This document shows positions 21,619 to 32,914 of a DNA stretch of 64,000 nt, piece by piece. Below the pieces are notes generated by a model. It worked only from the letters and a program-made list of their open reading frames with translations. It did no database searches and was not told where the DNA came from. The stretch spans positions 1 to 64,000 of the forward strand of contig LUCM01004975.1 in the NCBI GenBank assembly GCA_008360955.1, in the 5' to 3' direction. Numbering within the stretch: position 1 is the stretch's first letter; every line of letters starts with the position of its first letter. The stretch comes from Fasciolopsis buskii (taxonomy: Eukaryota; Platyhelminthes; Trematoda; Plagiorchiida; Fasciolidae). The position numbers were made by a program, and so were the translations under genes.

Positions 21619-23569
21619 TCGCTACTTAGTTGGACGGTATGTGGAAGTAGCGCATCGGACTACCCACTTATGCTTTGCCACCCACCCTCTATTTTCAACA
21701 TGCCCCTCCTAACCGCGCACCTGGTACGTACGCTGACGTCTATAACAACTGCCGCCGTTCTTCTTTCTCAAATATTCACACACGCTTACTGAAACTGCTC
21801 TGTCGTGCAAGTTGCTATCATCCTGTTCAAACACAAATTACTGGTCCCGGTATTTTTATGCTTCTTCCTTCTTTCCTCTGTATGACTTCTCATGGTAAAT
21901 CCTGTTCTAGCATTTAGCCCTTGCTGCCATTCGCGACCCATTCAGTTGTGCACTTTCCTGGCAATTGGAAGCAGTAAACATCGGCGGTAGATCACATGAT
22001 TGGTTATAACTGATGCCCTGTGACTTGTACACCAGGCCCGTAGACTGGAGGGGTTCCGCAAACAGAACAAACGGTAACTTCATTTCCTAACCCCTGCGCT
22101 AGCCGTCCTATCAGAAAACTGTAGTCTGCATCTGCGAAGATGTCAGATGAAAAAGGAACGCGTTACAAACACAGACCATGCAGCCTAGGACTGACTGTGC
22201 CATATACCCTATAAGGAGAAATCAGGCGGCGTTCGTTGCACACGTCCCGTCACCGAAACACTCCCTCTTGCGCATCTCAAGACAGTCGTCTGAACCCTGT
22301 AATCTTCGAAAGAAACTGACTGTTATCGCTGTTTCCATTATTTTGTTTACTCACCTTAACACCAGCTGGAAGAAATTCCAGACTGCCCTCTCTCTCCAGC
22401 TCTTCTCCAGGCTCGCCAATGACCACAGATACAACGCAAACTCTCGTCGAGAGCTCCACTCCATCCTTTGCGTTGGTTGCACATCCCCCGCTGTCTCGAC
22501 CTGACGCCCCAGTACCTGGCCGCGTAACCCTAGGACAAACAGGTCAACGCTAATGACTCCCCGGGTGCCTATTATCAGATGAACCATGAAGATTGGCCAA
22601 ACCGTTTCTAGTGCTAATGAAATGCCGCGCAATCCCGAACCTCCAGCCCCCTACCGCCACACAACACCATAATCTGCGATTTTAAACAAGGACAACACAC
22701 AGGTCATGCATTGCAAGTGTATTTGAGGATTGATTGTAAATGTTACACGTACTGGTTTTCTTCCCAGCACACATCACAGCCCGCTCCCAGCCGCATAAGT
22801 CCAGTGACCACTTTTGTAAGTTCCATTGTCCTTCTGTCCACAGCTCTTCACATATTTTCCTCCCGTACATTGTTTGACGCAACCTTGAAGGTTTCCCGCT
22901 GTTTCATCTTAAGCATTATTTTGACTATTGAGTGTTGTTAATCACCATTCTCCATCCACCTCATATAATTTCCGGTACGATTTTGACTCTTCTTCACCCC
23001 GTTATCACATCCATATTGATCTTCGTCTTCACCATATTACCGTCCTGATTTTTGGGGAAACCGGCTTTGTGGCAACGCCCACTATTTCTGCCCAGCCAAA
23101 TTATGCGCTCGCAAAACGCACGTTTGATGCGTTCAAACATGGATTGACTCGCGTTGCGCGACTCATAGTCAGCCTCAGAAAGTTTCGGTGATGGATTATC
23201 TAGCCCTGATTTAAAGCCCGAAAATAAGCGTTTAGCCTATCTTAGTGCAGGTTATGTTCATGATAACACAGACACTGCATCTTTATGACTAAATTTTTGT
23301 TTTATCATTTCACTGTGCCATCTTTGTGTAATTTTGATCTTGCCTTGTGCATGCCTCTGGGATGTCAAGAAATATACCATTATTATTATTATTATTATTA
23401 TCAAATTATGGTACTTAGATTTAGACGCTTCAATGCCCTTGACTTCAAATCAATTTTGCTGCGAATCGAAATCCACTCTAAACGATATTTTTCACTTTAT
23501 GGTCGACCATGATTTTGAAACACCAGCTGGAGCAATTTACCGCTGGCAACAATTAATCTCCAGGTTGCG
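21619..23569 (-). repeat. IR1 right arm, about 1.95 kb
   Basis: Reverse complement of 10593-12543, matching base for base apart from a few substitutions. The spacer between arms is about 9.1 kb and holds LINE A, LINE B and direct repeat 2. At the inner end the similarity decays over about 20 bp near 21620. At the outer end it stops at CAGGTTGCG (23561-23569). Confidence 0.9.
23379..23402. repeat. (ATT)n microsatellite in IR1 right arm
   Basis: The mirrored partner of 10760-10783. It is preceded by ATGTCAAGAAATATACC, which also precedes the shorter ATT tract of the partial copy near 26335. Confidence 0.8.
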
Positions 23570-23810
23570 GATAGTCGTTTTATGAATGTCACAGTTTGAA
23601 CTCCGTAAATTGGCTCCTGGAGTATCCGCGCTCTCTTCCCTCTGCTTTTCCTTACGATAGAATCAAGTTTTGCTGCGTCCACAAGCGTCGCAGAAATCAA
23701 AGCGGTCGTCGGTAAGTGTGTTATCTTTTCAAGTAATATTTAGTTGCAGGTTTCCAAATATTGACTGCCCGGCGTTCGTCATGTTGCGTGCAGTTAGCAG
23801 GCAATAACAG

Positions 23811-24266
23811 GTGGTTGGAAGTTGTCTCCAACACAATCATTTCTTCCATCGGTCTCATGACCATTATTACGCACGCAATCGTAAGTTAACCGCAGAGCAG
23901 GAGGCGCGCGTAATTAGCATAATGGAAGTTTTTGGAAATTCTAAAGAGGTTTTTCGATATGCACGGGGTATGTTCAACCACCTAGTTACAGTTCGGGATA
24001 TTGATTGTCTTAGGCGTAAATTCCGGATAATGGGTGACCGGAACGACGTCGTTAGCGTAAAAGGCTTATTGCGCGGACAAGGCAGTCTTGGGTTACTGAA
24101 ACGGGAGAATGTAGTTAGGTTTGCGTTTTTCGTGCCTGATAGTGTCAGGCATTTAGCGGCATACCCGGAAGCATGTGTAATATTTTGTCGGACACTGACG
24201 ACGTTGATATACAAATCGTTGGTGTTCTCTTACAGTTGGTTAACTTTAGGAAGCACGCCGTTATGA
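23811..24266 (+). pseudogene. MULE/FAR1-like transposase N-terminal fragment
   Basis: A 151-codon frame with RKLTAEQEARVISIMEVFGN, then SKEVFRYARGMFNHLVTVRD and IDCLRRKF, followed by VVRFAFFVPDSVRHLAAYPEA. The first part resembles the region upstream of the MULE/FAR1 catalytic domain, and the last part resembles the stretch leading to its first aspartate (the ..FPEVLLMDATYKTN type). That aspartate position is not preserved here. A different frame with a PHD finger overlaps its end. I read it as a broken or internally deleted Mutator-like element. The family call is by motif only. Confidence 0.4.
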
Positions 24267-24499
24267 CTTCTGCTGGCTACAGACCACAGAAGCTGAAGAA
24301 ACACAGGCATTCGCAGTCGCCACCTTCACCAGTCACACAGGACCTATGCGCCGTCTGCAAACTGGAGCATCCCGTGGCGGATCTGGAAGAAACAACGGAG
24401 TGGGTGCAATGCGACTTATGTCAACGTTGGATTCACTCGCAATGCGCCAACTACCTGGGCCAAAAAGTGTACATCTGTGTCCATTGTCTAGCAGCATAA
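24173..24499 (+). CDS. PHD-finger-containing C-terminal ORF
   Basis: A 108-codon frame whose last 50 residues fit a PHD zinc finger (C4HC3 type). The spacing runs CAVC, then WVQCDLC, then WIHSQCANY, and finally YICVHC close to the stop. PHD fingers bind histone tails. Upstream is a basic linker (GYRPQKLKKHRHSQSPP). A possible splice acceptor (TTCTCTTACAG) lies at about 24222-24232. The preceding overlapping frame looks like a MULE/FAR1-type transposase start, so this is probably the end of the same element after loss of its catalytic core. A host exon cannot be excluded. Confidence 0.45.
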   Translation: MCNILSDTDDVDIQIVGVLLQLVNFRKHAVMTSAGYRPQKLKKHRHSQSPPSPVTQDLCAVCKLEHPVADLEETTEWVQCDLCQRWIHSQCANYLGQKVYICVHCLAA

Positions 24500-25130
24500 G
24501 GTAAGCGTTATTAATAATAATATTCACCATTTCCATTGCAGGTTAACCTGAACAGCCCAAGACGACGACGGACGAATGAAAAGGACTCAGGAGGCCAACG
24601 GAAGACGACGGGTGTGCAAGGAACAAGGACCCCGGGGGGGACGGGATTGACTAGAAAGCCCTCACGGCCCCCATGGGGCCACCACTATTTGATTACTGTC
24701 ACCGATTTCCAAAATCGGTCATTTCTGTTATGACTTCATTGTGTGTATTAGGTTGTTGGTACGTGAGTCTTCTTTCACGTGCGCAACAAAGGTTTGGGTT
24801 TCCGTTCTCATTCGTTTAGGAGTAGTGAAACTAGTCCACAGTGCGCATGCAAGTGTCAGAAGTGTTTGCTGAGGCAGACAGGTTTGCGTGTCTAGAGATG
24901 CTTATAGGTGTCGTTCGCCATATATACCTGACCAAAGACGGAAGGCGATAGACATGACACGGGGTTGAAAGAGGGGTCGTACGTTTTGCCGTTGGGCATT
25001 TAACGTTAGTATGACTACCTGACGGGGCAAATTGCAATATATGCATATATCGTACGACTAAGTGGTTAACGGATAAATGTATATATTTTCAGATGAGGAA
25101 ATCATAGCTTGCGTTGAAGTCAATTGTTAT
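24500..25130. other. No recognisable gene
   Basis: Downstream of the PHD frame. There is a small self-complementary stretch around CCGATTTCCAAAATCGG (24701-24717) but no coding signal. Confidence 0.4.
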
Positions 25131-25680
25131 ACCGAGATATGCATATGTAGTCTACCCACATGGGGCCGCAATTGTTTAAGGACATTTATTTAGTAGGTTT
25201 CTTGTGCATGTCGGTGCAACAACGTACATGTCCAGTGGAAACAAATAGTTGCACATATATAGATTTATGAATATACATGTATATATGCATATATATATTT
25301 ACATATACGCATGTGTCTACTATAAACACATATATGGATTTATTAATTTCCGCCATGTAAATGTCCACATTATATACCTATAGGTGCACATCTATTTATT
25401 TATGTTTTCGTTTCTATATGTACATATATATGGATACATATATGAACATGTACATATACACATTTTGGCCACTTTATAGCGATTTGAGTCATACATAAAC
25501 GCATAAAATTGACAAACTCAACTCATGTGACGATGACGCAGCAAAAATGTATATAAATATTACATCACCCCGGTGCATACGTATGTTCACATGTATATAT
25601 ACATATTTATACATATACACATATATGTAAACTATATTTAGGTAGCATTCCTCGCTATCTTCGGGTAGACAGGTATTTAT
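25130..25680. repeat. AT-rich CATATATA-type low-complexity tract
   Basis: About 550 bp is dominated by interrupted ACATATATA and TATATACA units, with ATATAT runs throughout. Reading frames here translate to tyrosine/isoleucine-rich strings that reflect the repeat only. Confidence 0.8.
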
Positions 25681-25979
25681 ATACATTTTTAATTTCCCAG
25701 CCATCAACGAAAATACGCAATACAAAAGGGTCATTTTCACTATCACAGCCAACACTTTTCAAGGGTTTGGCATGATAAATGGACATTTTTTATTTTTCTG
25801 TACAAAATAACTTCAATATAATCCTCCTAGCTTCGCTTCTTTTGATTCATCACTTTTTCACCACGTTGAAAAATTATAACAGCTGACATTTAACAATAAC
25901 CGTTACCAGTTATCGCGAGGTGGACAGCTTTAGTTATCAGTTTTCGTGGGTGGATGAGTTACGTCCAACGGTTTGAATG

Positions 25980-26004
25980 CCCGCGAAATCGGCCATTTCG
26001 CGGG
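25980..26004. repeat. Perfect 10-bp hairpin
   Basis: CCCGCGAAAT and ATTTCGCGGG form a perfect 10-bp stem around the loop CGGCC. It lies about 20 bp upstream of a truncated retroelement copy. Confidence 0.8.
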
Positions 26005-26024
26005 GGTGAAAGTTTCGTAAATAC

Positions 26025-26337
26025 CCCCACCATTTCTGCCCAGCCAAATTATGCGCTCGCAAAAAGCACGTTTGATGCGTTTAAACATGGATTGACTCGC
26101 ATTGCGCGACTCATAGTCAGCCTCAGAAAGTTTCGGTGATGGATTATTTAGCTCTGATTTAAAACCCGAATATCCGTGTTTGGTCTATCTTGCTGCAGTT
26201 TATGTTCGTGAAAACACAGACACTGCATCTTTACGACTAAATTTTTGTTTTATCATTTCACTGTGCCATCTTTGTGTAATTTTGATCTTGCCTTGTGCAT
26301 GCATCTAGGATGTCGAGAAATATACCCATTATTATTG
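26025..26337 (+). mobile_element. Truncated copy of the IR1-arm retroelement
   Basis: About 310 bp matches 23075-23390 of the IR1 right arm with roughly 5-10 percent visible differences, in the same orientation. It ends right after a short ATT tract. Both flanks differ from those in the arm. It is therefore an independent 5'-truncated insertion, and it marks the ATT tract as the element's 3' end. Confidence 0.7.
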
Positions 26338-29300
26338 TTGATTTTATTTTTAGGAGTGCGTTACTTCACTTTTTTCTGGAAAAAGTGACCACGACTGCGT
26401 TTTTATCTGCTACTAATTATTTTCGAACTTCGGCGTTGATTGATCCCGGAAAGCGACTTTTGGACATTAGGCTTCGAGAATTGAAGGAGTTTGGATGTTC
26501 CTTTACATTGCTCACTGGTGATGGACGCAGAACTCTCTTCCAGTGACTGAAATTTCTTCTGTAGCTTTGTATCATCCGCTAAAAGCCAGTGGTTTTCTTG
26601 TCCGTCGTCTGGCATAGGTCTACGAGTGCTAAAGAACATGGTTTGATCACATCTGGGTGTTACTCATCATTATCGTTCGTTTTCATGTGCGAGTTGTCTT
26701 GTTTTCTTGCGTGAACCACCGTACGACTGGTGATAGGACTGCAAACAACTACATTTGATAACATTTGCCTTCTGTAGTGTTGCGGTTTTGGAATTTGGTT
26801 TATGTCAGAGCTGGAAATCTGAAAATTTATGTCAAGGCAATATACTCGCAGTATTGTTAGGCATAGCGCAAGTCAAAAATTGATATTCAGAAAAGATCGA
26901 GCCAATTTTGTACACTAAGAACAAGACTTGACTTTTTTAAATGCTGTTACGACAACTAATTGGACTAAAAAGCCACGACGTCAACTCATACGATTTGCAG
27001 TATACCGCAGGTGGAACGAAAACAAACTACGAATAAAAGGATTTTCCTGAAACAATATGCCAGCGGTGGAAGACGAGCGTGGAGAAGAATGCCAATGGTC
27101 ATCGAGATTTTTTGAAAGGATAATGGATGGACACAAACAAAACGTGGGGTCAGATACAATAAAGGAAACAGATTGCGCTTTCTAAGGCAAATTGCTGCAG
27201 GAGAAGGTTCAGGACTTTTGCAAGAATGCAAAATGGGGTGAAGAATGAGTATTTTATGATAGGGATTAAAGGCATTGTCTTGGCAAAACTGAGTGATGTG
27301 AGAAAACTGTGATGGCCTGAGTGCTATGTATCTTGTGATATATAATTCAACACCAGATAAATTATTGAAAGTTCGGTTTTATGATCAGTGAGGGGCTTGG
27401 GAATGAAGCAACATGTGCGGGATGTTGAGCATATGTCCGTGGTCACCATAATGTCTGCGCTTGTGACACCGCTGATCTCTGAAAATTCCCTCATGGTACG
27501 CTTATTCCTAGCTACAAGCGGACAGTCCGAGCAATGCATCATGGGGAATAACATGGCTGAGGGTGTGTTCGACATTCAAAATATAAGCTAATTAGCTATG
27601 AGCAGGTATATTACGAGCAGTGATATGTTAACATTCAATAAAAGTGCTTCCAAAAAGTGGCATAATCAAAGGTACTTAGCCGCAATCGCAAGAGATGGTT
27701 TCAGGGGTTTAATTACTGGTAATCACGCTGCGGTTAAGGAGTCCAAAGTAGAAAAGAAAGCTAACAGCTCGGGAGTTGTTGCGGCCAAGGTGTCAAAGTA
27801 AGTGACAGGGTCAGATAGCATGGGGGTGGGGAGCAAAGCAGAAGCGACAGATCCGCAGCAGTGACAATTTTGCGAGCGGGAAATTGCTGAGGATACGTTG
27901 CATCGAAGATAGAGATATTTCATTTATTTATTGGTCAGCGACTGTCAATCTCGAATGTCTGCCCAGGATACTCAAGTAAAATGGCTGACAAAAAAGGATA
28001 CTTAAAAATCACGGGACTGCATCTGTTCGTTTACCCATTAGACAGACGATTCCCCAAAATTTCGCCGACACCCTGTCATAGGCCACAGTTGCCGATCTAA
28101 GCATCCACGACTATAATAATCCCGCATCATTTACATGTCCGTCACATATTTCTTCACCATTTATGTTTACACAATCCAAATGTATTTCCTCCCCACCTAG
28201 TCAGTGTTTATTTTCAGTTATTCAATCTTCCTACGTGTCTCGATCATGACTTATCAGCCCCTGCAAATTTATCGTCGTAAAATTCGTTTGATCAGTAATA
28301 GGTGTCGCTTTGTTTCATCCGATTGTGACTTGCCCCAGTCATAACATCTTGGTTTTCCTCGTGAATGTTGTTGGTTCGAATCTATCATTCAGTTTATTTG
28401 TGGAATTTTCACTGCGACTTCCAACCATTCCTCATTTAGGTTACTGTCGCCTGTCAGTCCAACTGCTTCCTTGTCGCCTTACGCCACAGGGCGTTGTGAC
28501 TCATACATTCTGCTCCAAGCCGCCAAGCACTGCTGTGCATAGCCAGATTGCTGTAGCATTTACTGCCTTCTTGATGTGATGTAACGCTCCCTGAGTTTTC
28601 GTGTAGCCAGTGGGCTTTGCCCTTTCCTACGTCGAGTGCAGTCATGCTTCCGTTTCACATTCATTGCTGTTTGACACGTGGGTAGCCCTGGTAAATTCCG
28701 ATCCTATGGTTCACGTTTGCTTTGCTTTCACATTTTGATCTTTCCGTAGCGCGTGCTTCCTGTAAATCAGCAGATTATTGTTATTTAAAACTTATGCCTC
28801 AGATAACATAGTGAATGCCACCAGCTTGTGACAAGTCTCATCTGGGCATCGGGAGCTACCGTGAAATTCACGAAAATCGATAATAGGTGGTGAATCCAAA
28901 GGTTGAAGGTCAGAGAAAAATAAGTAATAAAGAAAAATAAGCCAGTCGGTGGGAGAGTACTAAGCCGAGGATAAGTAAACAGAGCGACACGGCGCCGGTG
29001 ACACGATTTTAAAGTTGATGCCGTCCCATCATTCTCACACGAGTCACTGCCCATGATCCTCCCAGTCGTCTTGACCTCCATGGGACTTTGGGTGCCGGAT
29101 TCAGGTCCTGAAACCAACTGCATAGCTGGTCTTCTTCTGAGCCGGCAAAGTGATGCTAGGACGCGATTCTGATTCCGGGGACTTTCTGGGGGGCCCAAGA
29201 TATCCCACTTTTACAGAAACACAAACTCCTTTTCAGAACTGCTTACAATCGGGCGTTCCCCTGGTAACCTGGAGGAAGGCAGTTGTTGGCAAAATTTTTC

Positions 29301-30670
29301 AACGGGGACCGAAAGCCAACCACCCAGATGCAGGCCAACTGGTCTGAGCAATACCACCGGCAAAGTCACTGAGCGCATTTTGTTACATCCCATTTTGTTA
29401 TATCCTTGCGATGAAAACTGCTATTCCTACCAAAGTGGCTTGTTGCATTGCACGCCCTGTGTCAAAACATGGTGTGTCCAATGGACAGATCGGAGCAACC
29501 TTTTAGTGAGCGTATGCCCTCACATTCACTCTTCATTGACTTTGCAAAAATTTCTTTGTATGGATTTCACGTATTCTGCCACGGTATAAGGCGGAAATTT
29601 ATGGCATTTCAGGTCGGCTATTAACTAGCAAAGTGGGGCTGCTCTTTCCCCAAATTCATCCCCAATCCTTAAAAGAGTGCCTAAAGGATCAGCCCTTCTG
29701 CTCGCTAACATGGACGACCATTCTTGTAACATCACAGGGTATAGACCGGTGTTGTCATCACCTGCGATACCTAGCCCGCAATAGGACAATCGGGAGTGTA
29801 TCACGCCAAGGGACGGTCAACCGACTCCAACCCGTTGCTCAAGGCCGACAAGTGTATAGGTAGGTCGCTTGGCAATGCGCTGGCCCAGCAGCTTTGAACC
29901 ATGGGAAATACCCAGGCCCGCAGAGTTGAGCAGCAGAAAATCTTGGGTTCCCGAGTCCATATAGCGATGCAATTTTTCAACCACTAACAACCAGCCCGTA
30001 CTTAACTTGGCAAGAGGTAGCTTCCCATCCATACTTGTAGATTTCCAGGTTCTTCACAGCACGCGTGTTTGCCATTAAATCGAACAAAACGGCTAAATCG
30101 TACATTCGTTGCTGGCCAAATATGGCGATTTGCTTGAGCGAGCATTGAGGAACGCCGCGAAACACGTTAGCAGCCTCCTCGATATTTCGCATCCTCAATT
30201 TCTGATCGATTTTGCTGTGTACGCACTGGAAGTTCGCAGAATAAAGGGCGAGCTATTACTCTTGTTTGATCTTTTATACTGAGGCCTGAAAGAAAAGTAT
30301 GCCGTGCTTTCAACACTGGACACTCACAGAAAGTAATTACACAGAGTGTTTCATTATCATCCTAGAGCGAATTTTCGAAAAACTTCACATAACAAATGGC
30401 ATCTTCGCGGAATAATGTAACCAAGGAGGTTGCAGAGGTGCGGAATGAAATAACTTGAAATTGAGGCTGGATACGCAAAGCTGGTCATCTTAATGTGGAT
30501 CTCGTATTACTTTTACTTACCGTTAACCTTTGTGGTCACTTGTGTGTCACTCCAACTAGACCTTGAACGATGGCGGTGCTGATAATCCAAACACTCGATC
30601 GGTACAAGGAAAAGATACCCGAAAGCGGTGGGAGGTGAAGTATATTTTAACACGAGCATGCGAGCGGGGA
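26338..30670. other. Anonymous sequence, no recognisable gene
   Basis: Many short frames but none with domain motifs. A minus-strand zone at 27324-27923 has long, partly coding-looking frames, which I could not assign to any family. The remainder shows no repeats matching elsewhere in the window. Confidence 0.4.
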
Positions 30671-30671
30671 T

Positions 30672-30936
30672 GTAGCGGAGCATGGATTTGTTTCTCCGAA
30701 CGTTGACCGCCAAGCGCCGTCGCCATTCGCGCCTTGCTCACGCACGTCCCACTCGCACGCTCCCGTTCAAACTATACTTAGACTTCTTGCACTTCCGACT
30801 GCCTTCTGGTTGAACTGGTTGAGTGTCAGGTTTGCCAGTACTACACTCGTACCGAGCCGAGCAAGAGCGACGCGCAAGTGGTCACAGAGATTGAGGACAA
30901 GCAAACGTGATACGAGATCCGCAATAGGACAGACGG
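30672..30936 (+). repeat. Dispersed short repeat, copy 3
   Basis: A plus-strand copy related to 3922-4177 and the reverse of 2498-2755. Its head is GTAGCGGAGCATGGATTTG, its middle includes GAGCCGAGCAAGAGCGACGC, and its tail is TACGAGATCCGCAATAGGAC. It is followed 60 bp later by an inverted piece of the element's head. Confidence 0.6.
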
Positions 30937-30997
30937 TTCTACAGGGCGTGCTTGAGCAACGTGCAAAAGGCGACTGCGCTGGGCCATCAATGTATGC

Positions 30998-31041
30998 TTA
31001 AACAAGCGATCTGAAGTAACAAACCAATGTTTCGCTACAGA
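30998..31041 (-). repeat. Inverted head fragment of the short repeat
   Basis: On the minus strand this reads TGTAGCGAAACATTGGTTTG followed by GATCGCTTGTTTAA, the head of the repeat family. With copy 3 next to it, it forms a loose inverted arrangement. Confidence 0.5.
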
Positions 31042-31045
31042 CAGG

Positions 31046-32914
31046 CCATTGCGTCCTCCGAAAAATGAGAAAATGACGAAGAAGTAGGGGGTTGAATTAA
31101 ATCATAGAATAGAGCAATACATTGGTATAAGCATTACTCAGATGTTTTTCTTTCTCTCATTATATATCTGCTTACGGAGTCGATACTACGGTGACGCCTT
31201 TTATACAGCGGAATGCCCAGCTGGCAACTTTCCCTCTTTGCGAGTGTGAAGTAAATACTTTTTATTTCCTTCCACTAGAACTTGCAAGACACCTGAGAAC
31301 AACAGAAAATACAATGCTAGGTATATATTAATCTCTGCCTTCGGTCCGTTCTACACATCAAGAAGACCTCTAGAACTGAACTGAACTGAGGGTGCATTTA
31401 CGGCCCCTCCAGTTTTTGGGCCTCGGAATCCTATCCGTTGACCTCAATTAAGTTTTACAGCTTTGAAATCATGAGCGACTTACTGTCTCCGAACGCTGAA
31501 CGGGATCTGAATGAAAAAAAAGCGCTAGTGGCGATTCCTATGTCTAGGTGATGCTTCATTGGTGCTGTTCAAAAATAGCGAATGCACGACAACGTGCAAG
31601 GGACAATTTCCACCTTTTTTAAAGTAAATAATGTTGTATTGGACTCTACAGCCTTGATCTTCAGTGATATCAGGCTAAATTTACTTTTGATTAAGAATAA
31701 CCTTTCACCGTTGCGACGGCTTTGTGGTCTCCTTAAGGCACATCTTTGGAGTTTCGCTGTCACATTTCGATTTGCGCCCAATAGCCCACGTTTAAGCAGT
31801 TTTCTCCTAGCCATGTATGCGGAGATCAAGATGCGATCGGAGTTTCTGTACCGTCGTTGCAATAAAATCTACGAATCTTGGTTTTTTTTTTTGCTCAAAC
31901 CACTTTATCAATTTTGGTGACGTTATAGTGTCATCAACTCACATCCCTTTCTAGCAAGCGCAGCTGGTTTTAATCATGTAAAGATGCCGTATCACTCCAG
32001 GCCATAAGTAACGCATTGTGATCACTTTGATAAGATCGCCCTCTATAAACTATTGATTAAAAGGATCTGAACAGTAAGGCTTTGTGTAAGACGTATGCAT
32101 TTTGCCAACGCAGGCTTATGCAATCACATTCGTACATTTCTTTGGATAGAAGCTAACGCAATACAAAGCCGCCACTCCTGCGGATAGAAACGATTATAAA
32201 TCAAGGTTTCTGGATGAGGCTACGTATGCTGGCATGATTTAGAAGGTGGCCGCCTTAGGAGTGTCCCTCTAAAATTGTTTGCCTGCTATGCATTTGAGAT
32301 GTCGATGAGTTTATAAGTTTACTTATAAATGCGTATTATCACCATTAAGTTGAAAATATCTCTTCACGTCCCAGGTGAAATAGAAGCCTATGCGTAGTTC
32401 TTTGAATGGAGTTCTATAACAGAAGTATATATATCCACGCGCATGGATATACGTTTGCTAGCTTGCAACGTTTCCCATTTGGTTTAAAACTATTAAGAAA
32501 GGTGACATGGTGACCGAAACTTCGGCTCATTCTCTTCCCTACTGAGAGCGCCGTGTTTAGGAGATACGTATTTCTGCGTAAAATTACATGTTGTATTCTT
32601 CGTTTCATTCACAAATGTAAACATTTTCGAGGTTTATTTAGTGACTGACAGATAAAATCTTAAAATTTTCATGTTTTCACTAGCAGAACACCGGAGTGAC
32701 TCGACTGTTTAAGTAGTAGTCATTAATGACTCATTGCCGCCACAGTGAATATAATGGTTCTGCTTAGATGTATACAGTACATTTACCTTGTGCCTGATGC
32801 TTCCACTAGCAGGTAACTTCTTTGAGTATAACGTTGTACCATGAACCAACAAAATGCACCGTAGTAAAACAGAAGCAATAGCCACTGAATAGGCTTTAAT
32901 CTACTAACCAAATG
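31046..32914. other. No recognisable gene
   Basis: No motifs or shared repeats were seen. The 112-codon frame at 31582-31920 and its opposite-strand shadow carry no recognisable domain. Confidence 0.4.

Noticed and set aside
25186..25755. Tyrosine/isoleucine-rich small proteins on the minus strand
   Set aside because: They are translations of the CATATATA low-complexity tract.
31582..31920. A 112-codon plus-strand gene
   Set aside because: The opposite strand is equally open, the end is a phenylalanine-rich run from a T tract, and nothing resembles a known family.
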